Origin: JALYGK01 sp036259835
GTDB lineage: Bacteria; Actinomycetota; UBA4738
NCBI GenBank assembly: GCA_036259835.1
Contig: DATABA010000128.1
Coordinates: 1-64,000 of the forward strand
DNA length: 64,000 nt
Reading direction: 5' to 3'
Shown: positions 8,130 through 16,423 of the stretch, piece by piece
Position numbering within the stretch: position 1 is the first letter of the stretch
How the letters are laid out: every line of letters starts with the position of its first letter
Notes under the pieces: model-generated
What the model saw: the letters and a program-made list of their open reading frames with translations, nothing else
Database searches by the model: none
What the model was told of the DNA's origin: nothing
Made by a program: the position numbers and the translations under genes

Positions 8130-9272
8130 CTATTCGGACAAGTGTCTCCCGATCAGCATTCGCTGGATCTGGTTGGTGCCTTCGACGATCTGCAAGGCCT
8201 TCGCCTCGCGCATGTAGCGCTCAACAGGATACTCGCGCATGTACCCGTAACCGCCGTGAATCTGCACGGCGTCCGTCGTCACCCGCATGGCGGTATCTGA
8301 CGCGAACAGCTTCGCCATGGAAGCGCCCAGCGTATACGGCTCGCCCGCATCCCTTAGCCGACCCGCCTCCCTGTAGAGTCGCCGGCTCGCTTCGATTTGT
8401 GTGGCCATGTCGGCCAGCATGAATTGAAGGCCCTGGAACTCGATCACCGCCCGCCCGAACTGGGTTCGTTCGCGGGCGAACTGGACGGCGGCATCGAAGG
8501 CGCCCTGCGCCAATCCGACCGAGCAGGCAGCGATGCCGAGCCTTCCGGAGTCCAGCGCCGCCAGGGCGATGACGAAGCCCTGGCCCTCCTCCCCCACCAG
8601 GTTCTCGGGCGGCACCTGGCACCCCTCAAACAGAAGCTCGCGCATCGGCGAGGCGGTCCACCCCATCTTCTCTTCGAGCTTCCCGAAGTCGAAGCCTTCC
8701 CAGCCCTGCTCGACCGCAAAGGCGGAAATGCCGCGCGGTCCGTCCTCTCCGGTCCTTGCCATCACCAGATAGAACTCCGCCTCGCCGCCGTGCGAGATGA
8801 AGCGCTTGCTCCCCGTCAATCGGTACGGCCCGCCGTTCCCTCGCTCGGCCCGCGTTCGGAGGGAGGCGGCGTCCGAGCCGCTGGACGCCTCAGACAGCGC
8901 GTATGCCCCGAGCCACTCGCCCGAGAACAGCCGAGGCAGGTATCGAGCCTTCAGGTCCTCGGACCCGAAGTCGTGCACGCCGAACGCGGAAAGATGGTGA
9001 ACGGAGACGCCGATCGCGAGCGAGAGGAAGCCCGACGCTATTTCCTCGAGCACCGCGAGATAGGTCAAAAACGGCTGCCCCCCGCCGCCGTAGCGCTCGT
9101 CGTACGGGATCCCGGCGAGGCCCATCTCGGCCAGCTGCTGGAACAGGTCGCGCGGATACTGCTCCTTCTGTTCGTAATCGGGTGCGGCCGGAGCGGCCCG
9201 CCGAACCACGAACTCGCGCACCGCTGCCACGATCTCGCGCTGTTCATCGGTGAGGCCGAAATCTCGGTCCAC
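8130..9272 (-). CDS. Acyl-CoA dehydrogenase
   Basis: A 380-residue FAD enzyme for alpha,beta-dehydrogenation of acyl-CoA. The helical N-terminal domain starts FGLTDEQREIVAAVREF. The middle domain contains the FAD signature YALSEASSGSDAASLRT and RFISHGGEAEFYLVMA. The C-terminal domain carries the flavin contact QIHGGYGYMREYPVERYMR, with the catalytic Glu in QIVEGTNQIQR, the position used by short/branched-chain enzymes. GTG 9272 is chosen because homology begins just after it; it is divergent from cysS. The chain length preferred is not evident. Confidence 0.9.
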   Translation of the reverse strand: MDRDFGLTDEQREIVAAVREFVVRRAAPAAPDYEQKEQYPRDLFQQLAEMGLAGIPYDERYGGGGQPFLTYLAVLEEIASGFLSLAIGVSVHHLSAFGVHDFGSEDLKARYLPRLFSGEWLGAYALSEASSGSDAASLRTRAERGNGGPYRLTGSKRFISHGGEAEFYLVMARTGEDGPRGISAFAVEQGWEGFDFGKLEEKMGWTASPMRELLFEGCQVPPENLVGEEGQGFVIALAALDSGRLGIAACSVGLAQGAFDAAVQFARERTQFGRAVIEFQGLQFMLADMATQIEASRRLYREAGRLRDAGEPYTLGASMAKLFASDTAMRVTTDAVQIHGGYGYMREYPVERYMREAKALQIVEGTNQIQRMLIGRHLSE

Positions 9273-9357
9273 GAGAAGGAAGGCTACCGCACGCCGCCGC
9301 ACGGCCCGGCGACGCGATGTCCGGCGCTCGTACCTGGACGATTATGCTTCCTCCTCG
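9273..9357. promoter_or_regulatory. Divergent promoter region between acyl-CoA dehydrogenase and cysS
   Basis: This 85-base gap has TAGCCT on the minus strand (9286-9281) eight bases before the GTG at 9272, and TATGCT on the plus strand (9343-9348) nine bases before the ATG at 9358. Neither start has a ribosome binding site. Both could be near-leaderless transcripts. Confidence 0.35.
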
Positions 9358-10755
9358 ATGCGCCTCTACAACTCGCTGTCACGCCAGATCGAAGAGGTGA
9401 AGCCGGCAGACGGGCGAACCGTCCAGATGTACAGCTGTGGGCCGACCGTCTATCGGTACGCACACCTCGGGAACTTCCGAACCTTCATGCTCGGCGACCT
9501 CATCCGCAGGGCCCTCCGCTTCGAGGGACAGGACGTCCATTGGGTGATGAACATCACCGACGTCGGCCACATGACCGATGATCAGATGGATCGTGGCCGG
9601 GACAAGATGGACGTTGCGGTCGAGGACGAGGGGCTCCCTCCGCTGGCGATCGCCGACAAGTACACGCGAGCGTTTCTCGAGGACGCCGACGCGCTGGCGA
9701 TCGAGCGCGCGGACGAGTACCCGAAGGCGACCGACCACATCCCGGAGATGATCGAGCTCATCGAGCGGCTGCTCCAAGGGGGGTACGCCTACGAAGTCGA
9801 AGGAAACGTCTATTTCGACGTGCAGTCGTTTCCTTCCTATGGGGCGCTTTCGGGGAACACCCTGGACTCGCTTCGCGCGGGGCACAGACAGGACCTCGAG
9901 ATCGATGCCAACAAACGGCATCAGGCGGACTTCGCCCTGTGGAAGAAGGCCGGGCCGGGTCGGCTCATGAAGTGGCCCAGCCCGTGGGGGGAAGGATTTC
10001 CCGGCTGGCACATCGAATGCTCAGCGATGTCCATGAAGTACTTGGGCGAGCGGTTCGACATCCACACCGGAGGCAACGACCTCAAGTTCCCGCATCACGA
10101 AGACGAGATCGCTCAATCGGAGGGCGCCACAGGACATCCGGTCGTCACGATCTGGGTGCACGGCGGGTTCCTCCAGATGCGCAAGCAGAAAATGGCCAAA
10201 TCCGCGCAGAACATCGCGCGCGTCATGGAGCTCTCCGAGCACGGAATCGATCCGCTGGCCTTTCGCCTTCTGTGCTTCGAGACACGCTACCGAAGCGAGA
10301 TGGAGTTCACCTGGAACGCGTTGGAGGGGGCCAACAGTCGGCTAACCCGGCTTCGTCAGTGGTTCGCGGAGTGGGACGACGATGGAAGGGCCGAGGTTTC
10401 ACCGGAGGGTAAGGACTTCGACCGGCAATTCCGAGACGGGGTGGCGGATGACCTCGACATGCCACGAGCGCTGGTCGTCCTCAACGACGCCGTGAGCGAT
10501 CGCTCACTCTCTGGCAGCAGCAAACGGAGTCTCCTCGTGTCGTGGGACAGGGTGCTCGGTTTGGACCTGGGGCGAATCGCCCGAGGTCACTGGACTCCCG
10601 GTGAGGAGATCCTCGAGCTGCTTCGTCGGCGCGATGAGGCTCGCAAGGCCCGCGACTTCGAGACGAGCGACGGAATTAGAGCGCAGCTCGCGGCGATGGG
10701 GCTAGAGGTGATGGACACGCCCGAAGGAACGAAGGTCCGCCCGAAGCAGCCATAG
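9358..10755 (+). CDS. cysS: Cysteinyl-tRNA synthetase
   Basis: A 465-residue class I synthetase that charges tRNA-Cys. The HIGH-type motif is AHLGN (residues 35-39). The zinc site is complete, with Cys27 (YSCGPTVY), Cys221 (WHIECSAMS), His246 and Glu250 (FPHHEDEIAQSE). The KMSKS loop reads KMAKS (278-282). The C-terminal DALR-like helices and anticodon domain are present (EARKARDFETSDGIRAQL), so this is a full synthetase and not the shorter MshC ligase of mycothiol synthesis. An upstream in-frame start at 9250 would add an Arg-rich tail with no family similarity, so ATG 9358 is preferred. Confidence 0.93.
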   Translation: MRLYNSLSRQIEEVKPADGRTVQMYSCGPTVYRYAHLGNFRTFMLGDLIRRALRFEGQDVHWVMNITDVGHMTDDQMDRGRDKMDVAVEDEGLPPLAIADKYTRAFLEDADALAIERADEYPKATDHIPEMIELIERLLQGGYAYEVEGNVYFDVQSFPSYGALSGNTLDSLRAGHRQDLEIDANKRHQADFALWKKAGPGRLMKWPSPWGEGFPGWHIECSAMSMKYLGERFDIHTGGNDLKFPHHEDEIAQSEGATGHPVVTIWVHGGFLQMRKQKMAKSAQNIARVMELSEHGIDPLAFRLLCFETRYRSEMEFTWNALEGANSRLTRLRQWFAEWDDDGRAEVSPEGKDFDRQFRDGVADDLDMPRALVVLNDAVSDRSLSGSSKRSLLVSWDRVLGLDLGRIARGHWTPGEEILELLRRRDEARKARDFETSDGIRAQLAAMGLEVMDTPEGTKVRPKQP

Positions 10756-10785
10756 GGAGCTCCGCACGAGCGAGAGGGGGCGAGC

Positions 10786-11169
10786 ATGCTGGATCAGTTT
10801 TCGATTCGGGTCAGGGTTCCCGGTTCGGATACCGATCGTGCCAAGGAGTGGTACCGACAGAGGCTGGGACTCTCTCCCAAGAGAGAACACATGAACCACC
10901 TGCTGTTCGAGCTTGGTTCGGGAACCCAGGTCGTCGTGTACCCCTCCCCGGCGACCACCCGAACCGCGAAGAACACGCAGGCGGAATGGACGGTGGAGGG
11001 CATCGAGTCGGTCATGGATCAACTCCGCTCGAACGGTATCCGGTTCGAGGAATACGACTTCGGCCAGATGAAAACGGAGAACGGTCTCCCTCAGAGCCGG
11101 CTCGGCAGGTCGGCGTGGTTCAAGGACAATGAGGGGAACACGATCCAGCCCAGCGAGCCGGCCTGGTAG
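10786..11169 (+). CDS. VOC-family protein (glyoxalase/bleomycin-resistance fold)
   Basis: A 127-residue single-domain protein with the VOC pattern: an opening strand (FSIRVRVPGSDTDRAKEWYRQRLGL), a central VVYPSP strand, and SAWFKDNEGNTIQPSEP at the end. In the related family the last Glu is a metal ligand, but here it is Gln (TIQ), while the neighbour at 11203 keeps Glu (TFE). It is one of two tandem paralogues 33 bases apart downstream of cysS. Substrate unknown. Confidence 0.8.
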   Translation: MLDQFSIRVRVPGSDTDRAKEWYRQRLGLSPKREHMNHLLFELGSGTQVVVYPSPATTRTAKNTQAEWTVEGIESVMDQLRSNGIRFEEYDFGQMKTENGLPQSRLGRSAWFKDNEGNTIQPSEPAW

Positions 11170-11202
11170 CCGATCGGCGAAAACTTCGAGGAGGTGAGAA
11201 CA

Positions 11203-11586
11203 ATGCTTGAGCGATTTCCGGTTCATGCGACCGTTGCGGCGTCCGACATCGAGCGAGCGAGGACCTGGTATCGGGACAGGCTCGGCCTGAGCCCGAAGCG
11301 AGAGGAGACGGGCAACCTCTGGTACGAGTTCGCCCCAGGAACATGGCTCCTCGTCTATCAGACCGGTGCGGCCGGGACGGCGCAGAACACTCAGGCTGGG
11401 TGGACCGTGACCGGGATCGAGACCGTCATGGAGGATCTCCGTGGCAGAGGAGTGGAGTTCGAGGAATACGATTTCGGCGAGATGAAGACGGCGAACGGGC
11501 TTCTCGAGGTTCCCGGCATGGGGAAGTCGGCCTGGTTCAAGGACAGTGAAGGCAATACGTTCGAGCTGAGCGAGCCCGCGGCGTAA
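11203..11586 (+). CDS. VOC-family protein, tandem paralogue
   Basis: A 127-residue protein clearly duplicated from the preceding gene: both contain RTWYRDRLGLSPKRE- or KEWYRQRLGLSPKRE-like segments, QAGWTV/QAEWTV and FEEYDFG. This copy keeps the terminal metal-ligand type motif GNTFELSEP. ATG 11203 has AGGAGG eight to nine bases upstream; a GTG at 11194 is less likely. It probably binds or transforms a small molecule, with no closer prediction possible. Confidence 0.8.
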   Translation: MLERFPVHATVAASDIERARTWYRDRLGLSPKREETGNLWYEFAPGTWLLVYQTGAAGTAQNTQAGWTVTGIETVMEDLRGRGVEFEEYDFGEMKTANGLLEVPGMGKSAWFKDSEGNTFELSEPAA

Positions 11587-11608
11587 GCCCTGACGTTGTT
11601 CGAGGGCT

Positions 11609-12784
11609 TTAGAGGCCGAGCGTTTTCGCCACGTTCGTCCGAAGGATCTCGCTGGTTCCCTCGTATAGCCGCATGGCCCGAACGTCGCGGTACCACATCT
11701 CCAGGCCCAGCTCGGTCATGAAGCCCTGACCGCCGTGGACCTGGATGGCCCGGTCCGCGACCCGGCCCACCATCTCGGTCGCCACCAGCTTGGCCAGCGC
11801 CGCCTGCCGTCGTCCATCGGCTCCTTCGTCGATCTCCTGGGCGCAGGAGTACACGAGGAGCCTGGCCTGCTCCAGCTCCGCGTACGAGTCGACCAGCAGC
11901 CCCTGGACGTACTGGTTCTTGCCGATCGGCTTTTCGAACGCGATGCGGTCTCTCGCGTACTCGAGCGACCGGTCGAGGAAGTTCTGCGCGGTTCCGAGTG
12001 CATTCGCCGCGATCTGGAGCCGCGCGCCGTTGATCCCCTTTACCGCCGAATAGAAGCCGAAGCCCACCTGGCCAAGCACCTGGTCGTCCGAGAGCTCCAC
12101 GTCTTCGAACGTGAGCTCGACCGGGTTCTGGTACGGAGACATGGTCCGCTGGACGCGGGTCACCGAATAGCCCGGCGAGTCGGCGTCGACCAGAAAGGCC
12201 GTGATCCCGCCTTGCGCCCGTTTCTCCGGGTCGGTTACGGCGAACACCAGGGCGAAGTGCGCCGAATCGCCGCCAGTGATGAAGTGCTTCCGGCCGTTCA
12301 GGACCCATCCACCGTTCTTGCGTTCGGCCCGGGTCTTGATCCTGGTGGCGTCGGACCCCGCACCGGGCTCGGTGAGCGCGAAGCAGGTCACCTTGTCTGC
12401 GGCCATGACCGGGTAGAGGTACTTCTCCCGTTGGGGCTCGGTGCAGTCCATGTACACGGGTGTTGGACCCGTGACGACAGGGAGTATCGATTCGAACTGC
12501 GAGAGGATGAGGCCCGTCCTGCTCGCTTCCTCGTGCAGGAGCACCTGCCCCAAATAGGACAGGTCGCCCCCGCCGACCTCCTCGGGCATATGCAGCCCCC
12601 AGAACCCGAGCTCAGCCGAGCGCTTCCGAACTTTCATGCGCTCGTCCTTCATCGTCTCGAAGGTCCCCGTCTCCTGGATCTCTTGGCGATGGGCTTCCTC
12701 CATCGGCCGGATCTCTCGATCGATGAACTGCCGAAGCGACGTGCGAAGTTCGAGAAGCTCGTCTGGGATGTTGAGGACAGGCAC
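11609..12784 (-). CDS. Acyl-CoA dehydrogenase
   Basis: A 391-residue FAD enzyme. The N-terminal domain begins with LRTSLRQFIDREIRPME. The FAD/substrate segment is CFALTEPGAGSDATRIKT, followed by KHFITGGDSAHFALVFA, and the C-terminal motif is QVHGGQGFMTELGLEMWYRDVRAMRLYEGTSEILR with the catalytic-type Glu. It belongs to a different subgroup from the enzyme at 8130 and looks like the actinobacterial FadE type acting in fatty-acid or branched-chain acyl catabolism. GTG 12784 has AGGAGG upstream. A perfect inverted repeat 31 bases further up is a likely operator. Confidence 0.88.
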   Translation of the reverse strand: MPVLNIPDELLELRTSLRQFIDREIRPMEEAHRQEIQETGTFETMKDERMKVRKRSAELGFWGLHMPEEVGGGDLSYLGQVLLHEEASRTGLILSQFESILPVVTGPTPVYMDCTEPQREKYLYPVMAADKVTCFALTEPGAGSDATRIKTRAERKNGGWVLNGRKHFITGGDSAHFALVFAVTDPEKRAQGGITAFLVDADSPGYSVTRVQRTMSPYQNPVELTFEDVELSDDQVLGQVGFGFYSAVKGINGARLQIAANALGTAQNFLDRSLEYARDRIAFEKPIGKNQYVQGLLVDSYAELEQARLLVYSCAQEIDEGADGRRQAALAKLVATEMVGRVADRAIQVHGGQGFMTELGLEMWYRDVRAMRLYEGTSEILRTNVAKTLGL

Positions 12785-12814
12785 TGGATTCGACCTCCTG
12801 AGTGGGTATTTCGC

Positions 12815-12836
12815 TAACCTACCGCGCCGTAGGTTA
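12815..12836. promoter_or_regulatory. Inverted repeat, putative operator of the acyl-CoA dehydrogenase
   Basis: TAACCTAC, six bases, GTAGGTTA: perfect 8-base arms lying 31-52 bases upstream of the GTG start at 12784. Size and place fit a TetR-type dimer site, the usual kind of control for fatty-acid catabolism genes. No regulator gene is adjacent. Confidence 0.5.
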
Positions 12837-12892
12837 CGGCGCTAAGGATACCCCGTTGGGTCGCGGTCTACCGGCGCCGATTTGAAGGTGGA

Positions 12893-13990
12893 TCAGTCGA
12901 CGAGGGCCATGTCGCGGGCCGCCTCGTTCAGGCGAACCGGACCCTCGCCCGTGATGGCCACGATGTCCTCGATCCGCACGCCGAACCGTCCTTCCAGATA
13001 GATCCCCGGCTCGATGGAGAAGCACATTCCCGGCTCGAGGCTTTCGTCGTTTCCCGAGACGATGTAGGGCCGTTCGTGCTCCTCCAGCCCGATCCCGTGT
13101 CCCGTGCGGTGGATGAACGCATCACCGTAGCCCGCCTTCTCGATCACGCTTCGAGCCGCTCGATCGACCTCCTGGGCGGGAACGCCTGGACCGGCCGTGC
13201 GGAACGCGGCTTCCTGCGCCTCTCGAACGATGCCGTGGATCTCTTCGACCTCTGCCGGCCGCTCCCCCACCACGACTGTCCGCGTGATGTCCGAGCAATA
13301 GCCACCCACGCGGCCGCCGAAGTCGAGCACGACCGTGTCGCCGACGTGAATTCGCCTGTCGCCCGGTTCGTGGTGGGGCGAGGCCGCGTTCGGACCCGAC
13401 CCGACGATCGTGAACGCGGCCGTGTCGTGGCCGGTTTCGACGAGCATGTCGGCCAGGGACCGAGCGACGTCTCGCTCGGACCGGCCCTCGAGGCCCGCGG
13501 CGCAGATCCGGGCGAACGTTTCGTCCGCGCTCTGCCCGGCTCGCCCGAGGAGCTCGATCTCTCCTTCGTCCTTTCGCTCGCGAAGGGGCGAGAGGACTGC
13601 GGAGGACGGGACGAACTTCGCGTCGGCAAGCGATTCCTGGAGGAGAAGGAGATGCGCCGCCCACATTCGATCGCTCACGCCGTACGCGTGTCCCGAGCCG
13701 ATCAGCCTCCGGACCAGTTCGTACGGGTCCTCGGTGTCGCGCCACGAGCGGATCTCAACCAGTTGCCCGGCCCGTGAGGATGCTGCTCGGGGTCGCTCGA
13801 GCTCCGGAACGATCAGAACCGGGTCCGCAACGGCGCGTAGAACCAGAACAGTGAGTCGCTCCAGCAGCGGCGCGTCATAGCCGGCAAGGTAGAGCAGATC
13901 GGGTGAAGGCGAGAGGATGAGTCCGTCGAGGCCGCCGGCACCGGTGCGTTCTCGTGCTCTGGAGAGCCGGCCTTCGTAGTCGTGCCCCAT
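12893..13990 (-). CDS. pepQ: Xaa-Pro aminopeptidase, M24 family
   Basis: A 365-residue metallopeptidase with the creatinase N-domain (about 1-125) and the pita-bread catalytic domain. The five metal ligands are visible: Asp in VVLDFGG, Asp in CSDITRT, His in HRTGHGIGLEEHE, Glu in FSIEPGIYL and Glu in GVRIEDIV. It removes residues before proline from peptides or splits X-Pro dipeptides in the cytoplasm. Adjacent genes are not functionally linked. An ATG at 13990 starts the protein. The symbol denotes the family; pepP is equally possible. Confidence 0.85.
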   Translation of the reverse strand: MGHDYEGRLSRARERTGAGGLDGLILSPSPDLLYLAGYDAPLLERLTVLVLRAVADPVLIVPELERPRAASSRAGQLVEIRSWRDTEDPYELVRRLIGSGHAYGVSDRMWAAHLLLLQESLADAKFVPSSAVLSPLRERKDEGEIELLGRAGQSADETFARICAAGLEGRSERDVARSLADMLVETGHDTAAFTIVGSGPNAASPHHEPGDRRIHVGDTVVLDFGGRVGGYCSDITRTVVVGERPAEVEEIHGIVREAQEAAFRTAGPGVPAQEVDRAARSVIEKAGYGDAFIHRTGHGIGLEEHERPYIVSGNDESLEPGMCFSIEPGIYLEGRFGVRIEDIVAITGEGPVRLNEAARDMALVD

Positions 13991-14016
13991 GGCCCGATCA
14001 TAGGCCGAGGCGCTCC

Positions 14017-14022
14017 TATGCT
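14017..14022 (+). promoter_or_regulatory. Putative -10 element, leaderless ygfZ transcript
   Basis: TATGCT six bases before the ATG at 14029, with no ribosome binding site between them. Confidence 0.35.
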
Positions 14023-14028
14023 TTCCCT

Positions 14029-14904
14029 ATGGCTGAATCACGCGCATTTGAAGCGCTCCGTACCGGCCGGGCGTACGTCGATCTCGCGTCGTGGAAGAAG
14101 ATCTCGGTGACGGGGAGTGACGCCTTCGCCTGGCTGAACGACCTCGTCTCGGCAGATCTGACCGGGCTTCGACGCGGACAATCACGCCGATCCCTGCTCC
14201 TGTCGCCCACGGGGCAGGTTCGGGCCGACTTCACGATGCTGGAGTTCCGGGACGCTTTTCTCCTACTCCAGGATCCTTCGCAGCCTCATGGAATCGACGC
14301 GTTACTCGAGAGGTACATCCTCTCCTCCGACGTTGCCCTGGAAGACCGCACGGCGGAGTTCGCATTGTTTGCCTTGCCGAACCGCTCGCAGCCGCCTGAT
14401 CTCGCCGGCGCGGATTTCTTTACTCCCTCGTGTCTTGGAGACGGGGTCGATGCTCTCGTGCCGATGGATCGACAGGGAGAGGTCGCGACCACCCTCGCCG
14501 AGAGCTTGCTCCGAGCTGAAATGGATGACGTCGAAGCGTGGCGGATCTTTCGCGGCATTCCTCGGTTCGGCGTCGACGTCACGGAAGACGATCTTCCGCA
14601 AGAGGGAGCGCTCGAGGAGGCGGTCTCGTTCACCAAGGGTTGCTACGTCGGCCAGGAGGCGGTGGCGAAGGTCCGGAACCTCGGTCATCCACGGCGCCTG
14701 CTGCTTCACGTTGAAGCGTCGGGTCAGGTCGCCCACGGCGAACCGGTCTGCGTCGACGGCACGGAGGTGGGGCGAGTGACGAGCTCCGTGGAGACGTCGA
14801 CGGGCTCTCGTGCCCTCGCGAAGGTGCGATGGGCGGCGAAAGACCGGCCGATCACGACGGCCGGAGGCGCCGGGCTGGTGCCGGTGGCGCGGGGGCGCGG
14901 TTAG
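14029..14904 (+). CDS. ygfZ: YgfZ/GcvT-fold folate-binding protein
   Basis: A 291-residue protein of the YgfZ (COG0354) family, a folate-dependent helper of iron-sulphur enzyme assembly or repair. The signature KGCYVGQEAVAKV (about residues 204-216) contains the family's conserved cysteine. The N-terminal half has the GcvT-like WLNDLVSADL and RADFTMLEF. This cytoplasmic protein probably supports Fe-S enzymes such as the radical SAM KamA nearby, but that link is only inference. The start at 14029 gives MAESRAFEAL; a -10-like hexamer just upstream suggests a leaderless mRNA. Confidence 0.85.
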   Translation: MAESRAFEALRTGRAYVDLASWKKISVTGSDAFAWLNDLVSADLTGLRRGQSRRSLLLSPTGQVRADFTMLEFRDAFLLLQDPSQPHGIDALLERYILSSDVALEDRTAEFALFALPNRSQPPDLAGADFFTPSCLGDGVDALVPMDRQGEVATTLAESLLRAEMDDVEAWRIFRGIPRFGVDVTEDDLPQEGALEEAVSFTKGCYVGQEAVAKVRNLGHPRRLLLHVEASGQVAHGEPVCVDGTEVGRVTSSVETSTGSRALAKVRWAAKDRPITTAGGAGLVPVARGRG

Positions 14905-15452
14905 GGCGCCACCGGCGTGGCCGCCTCTGCGGGTGTTTCCCACGGGTCCGTCCCGACCATGCCGGCAACCTTCTTCACCACGAACGTGTCCGCGATCTTG
15001 TCGTGCCACCCTTGCTTCCGCCGGTCCACCGCCACCCAGAGGTACCCGACGAAGAACGACCCCGCGACGATGATGCGACCAATCACCTCGCGGAAAACGA
15101 CCGTGGCCCAGTCCGGCCGCCCGAATTCTTTCGAGACCACTCGAAGCCCGAACGCTCGTTTACCGAGCGTTCCGCCCATCACCCCCGTCGTCAGGACCAG
15201 GTAGGCCCAGAACAGCACGGCCAGTACGACCATCGAAAGCCGCAGGTTGCCGATTACGCGCGGATCTGGAAGGACCGCCCCGAGCGCTCCTCGGAGGATT
15301 CGGCCCGAGACCCAGAAGATCAGGAGATCGGTCAGGAGGGCCCAGAGCCTGACCCCGAACCCGGCGTAGGCCAGCATCGCAGTGGGCGGGGCGTCGGGAC
15401 GAGGAGGCGGAGGTCTTCCCGCGGCCGACGGCGTGGCGTCGTCGCGGATCAC
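14901..15452 (-). CDS. RDD family membrane protein
   Basis: A 183-residue protein with a Pro-rich N-terminal tail and an RDD domain: GVRLWALLTDLLIFW (Arg and Asp in the first helix), a second helix LSMVVLAVLFWAYLVL with GGTLGKRAFGLRVV, and a third near IIVAGSFFVGYLWV. It ends in a soluble tail (GWHDKIADTFVVKK). GTG 15452 overlaps the stop of sppA by four bases (GTGA), so the pair is translationally coupled and may act together in membrane protein turnover or ion homeostasis. Function otherwise unknown. Confidence 0.82.
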   Translation of the reverse strand: MIRDDATPSAAGRPPPPRPDAPPTAMLAYAGFGVRLWALLTDLLIFWVSGRILRGALGAVLPDPRVIGNLRLSMVVLAVLFWAYLVLTTGVMGGTLGKRAFGLRVVSKEFGRPDWATVVFREVIGRIIVAGSFFVGYLWVAVDRRKQGWHDKIADTFVVKKVAGMVGTDPWETPAEAATPVAP

Positions 15453-16408
15453 GGCAGGTACAGGTAGGCCAGTCGGGGGCCAGTCACGCCGAACGAACGC
15501 TCCACGTCCTCCCGCGGGTTTCGGATCCTGGTCACCCCGGTGAGGAAGTCGGTGAACGAGAACGGCCGTTCGTATTCGACGACCCTGGCGTCGGTGAGTC
15601 GCTCCAAACGCTTCGCCTCGGCGATTGCGTCGTCGAAGGTTCCGAGCCGGTCGACCAGGCCGGACTCCCGTGCCTGCTCGCCTGAAAGGATCCTGCCGTC
15701 GGCGATGCCCCGGACCCTTCGCATCGGCATCCGTCTTCCGTGCGACACCACGTTCATGAACCGGAGGTGGGCTTCGTCGAGAAGGCGCTGGAAGATTCGC
15801 CGTTCTCCCGGAGTCAGGTCTCGAAACGGGGAGCCGATGTCTTTCAGCCGACCCGCCTTGACCACGATCGGCTCGACGCCGAGCTTTCCGGCGGCGCCTT
15901 CGAGGTTGAGCAGAACCATGATGACGCCGATCGAGCCGGTGATCGTCGAGGGGTTCGCCACGATCGAGTTCGCTCCGGCCGCGATGAAGTAGCCGCCCGA
16001 CGCGGCGACCTCCCCCATGGCGGCCACCACCGCCTTGCCCGCCCTGCGAACCCTGGTGATCTCCCTGGCGATCTCGTCGGAGGCGACCACCGAGCCGCCC
16101 GGCGTGTTGATCCGAAGGACCACCGCACTGACCGCATCGTCGTTCCGGGCCTGCTCGAGCTGCGAAACCAGGTTGCCGCTGGTTGCCTGGGCGGACCCGA
16201 GGAAGCCCTCCGAGCCCGAGACGATCTCTCCCTGGACGTTCACGACGGCGATCTTTCGAGCGCCGTCCCCCTGGATCGGATCTTCGCGCCATGGTCCGAC
16301 CTGTGAAGGGTCGGGCCCGAACTGGGCGACCTGAAACAGCGTCGCGGGAAAAAGCACCATGGCCGCGATGAGGGCAATGAGGCGCTTCGTGGTCAGGGCG
16401 GCAAGCAC
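15449..16408 (-). CDS. sppA: Signal peptide peptidase SppA, S49 family
   Basis: A 319-residue membrane-anchored serine protease with one N-terminal helix (LIALIAAMVLFPATLF). The catalytic Ser lies in GEVAASGGYFIAAG and the Lys in VKAGRLKDIGSPF, the Ser-Lys dyad of short SppA enzymes. The preceding VLRINTPGGSV and following TGSIGVIM are typical. It degrades signal peptides and other membrane fragments on the outer face of the cytoplasmic membrane. It is coupled downstream to the RDD protein and follows helY by 15 bases. Confidence 0.9.
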   Translation of the reverse strand: MLAALTTKRLIALIAAMVLFPATLFQVAQFGPDPSQVGPWREDPIQGDGARKIAVVNVQGEIVSGSEGFLGSAQATSGNLVSQLEQARNDDAVSAVVLRINTPGGSVVASDEIAREITRVRRAGKAVVAAMGEVAASGGYFIAAGANSIVANPSTITGSIGVIMVLLNLEGAAGKLGVEPIVVKAGRLKDIGSPFRDLTPGERRIFQRLLDEAHLRFMNVVSHGRRMPMRRVRGIADGRILSGEQARESGLVDRLGTFDDAIAEAKRLERLTDARVVEYERPFSFTDFLTGVTRIRNPREDVERSFGVTGPRLAYLYLP

Positions 16409-16423
16409 GTTTCCGATTCCTCT

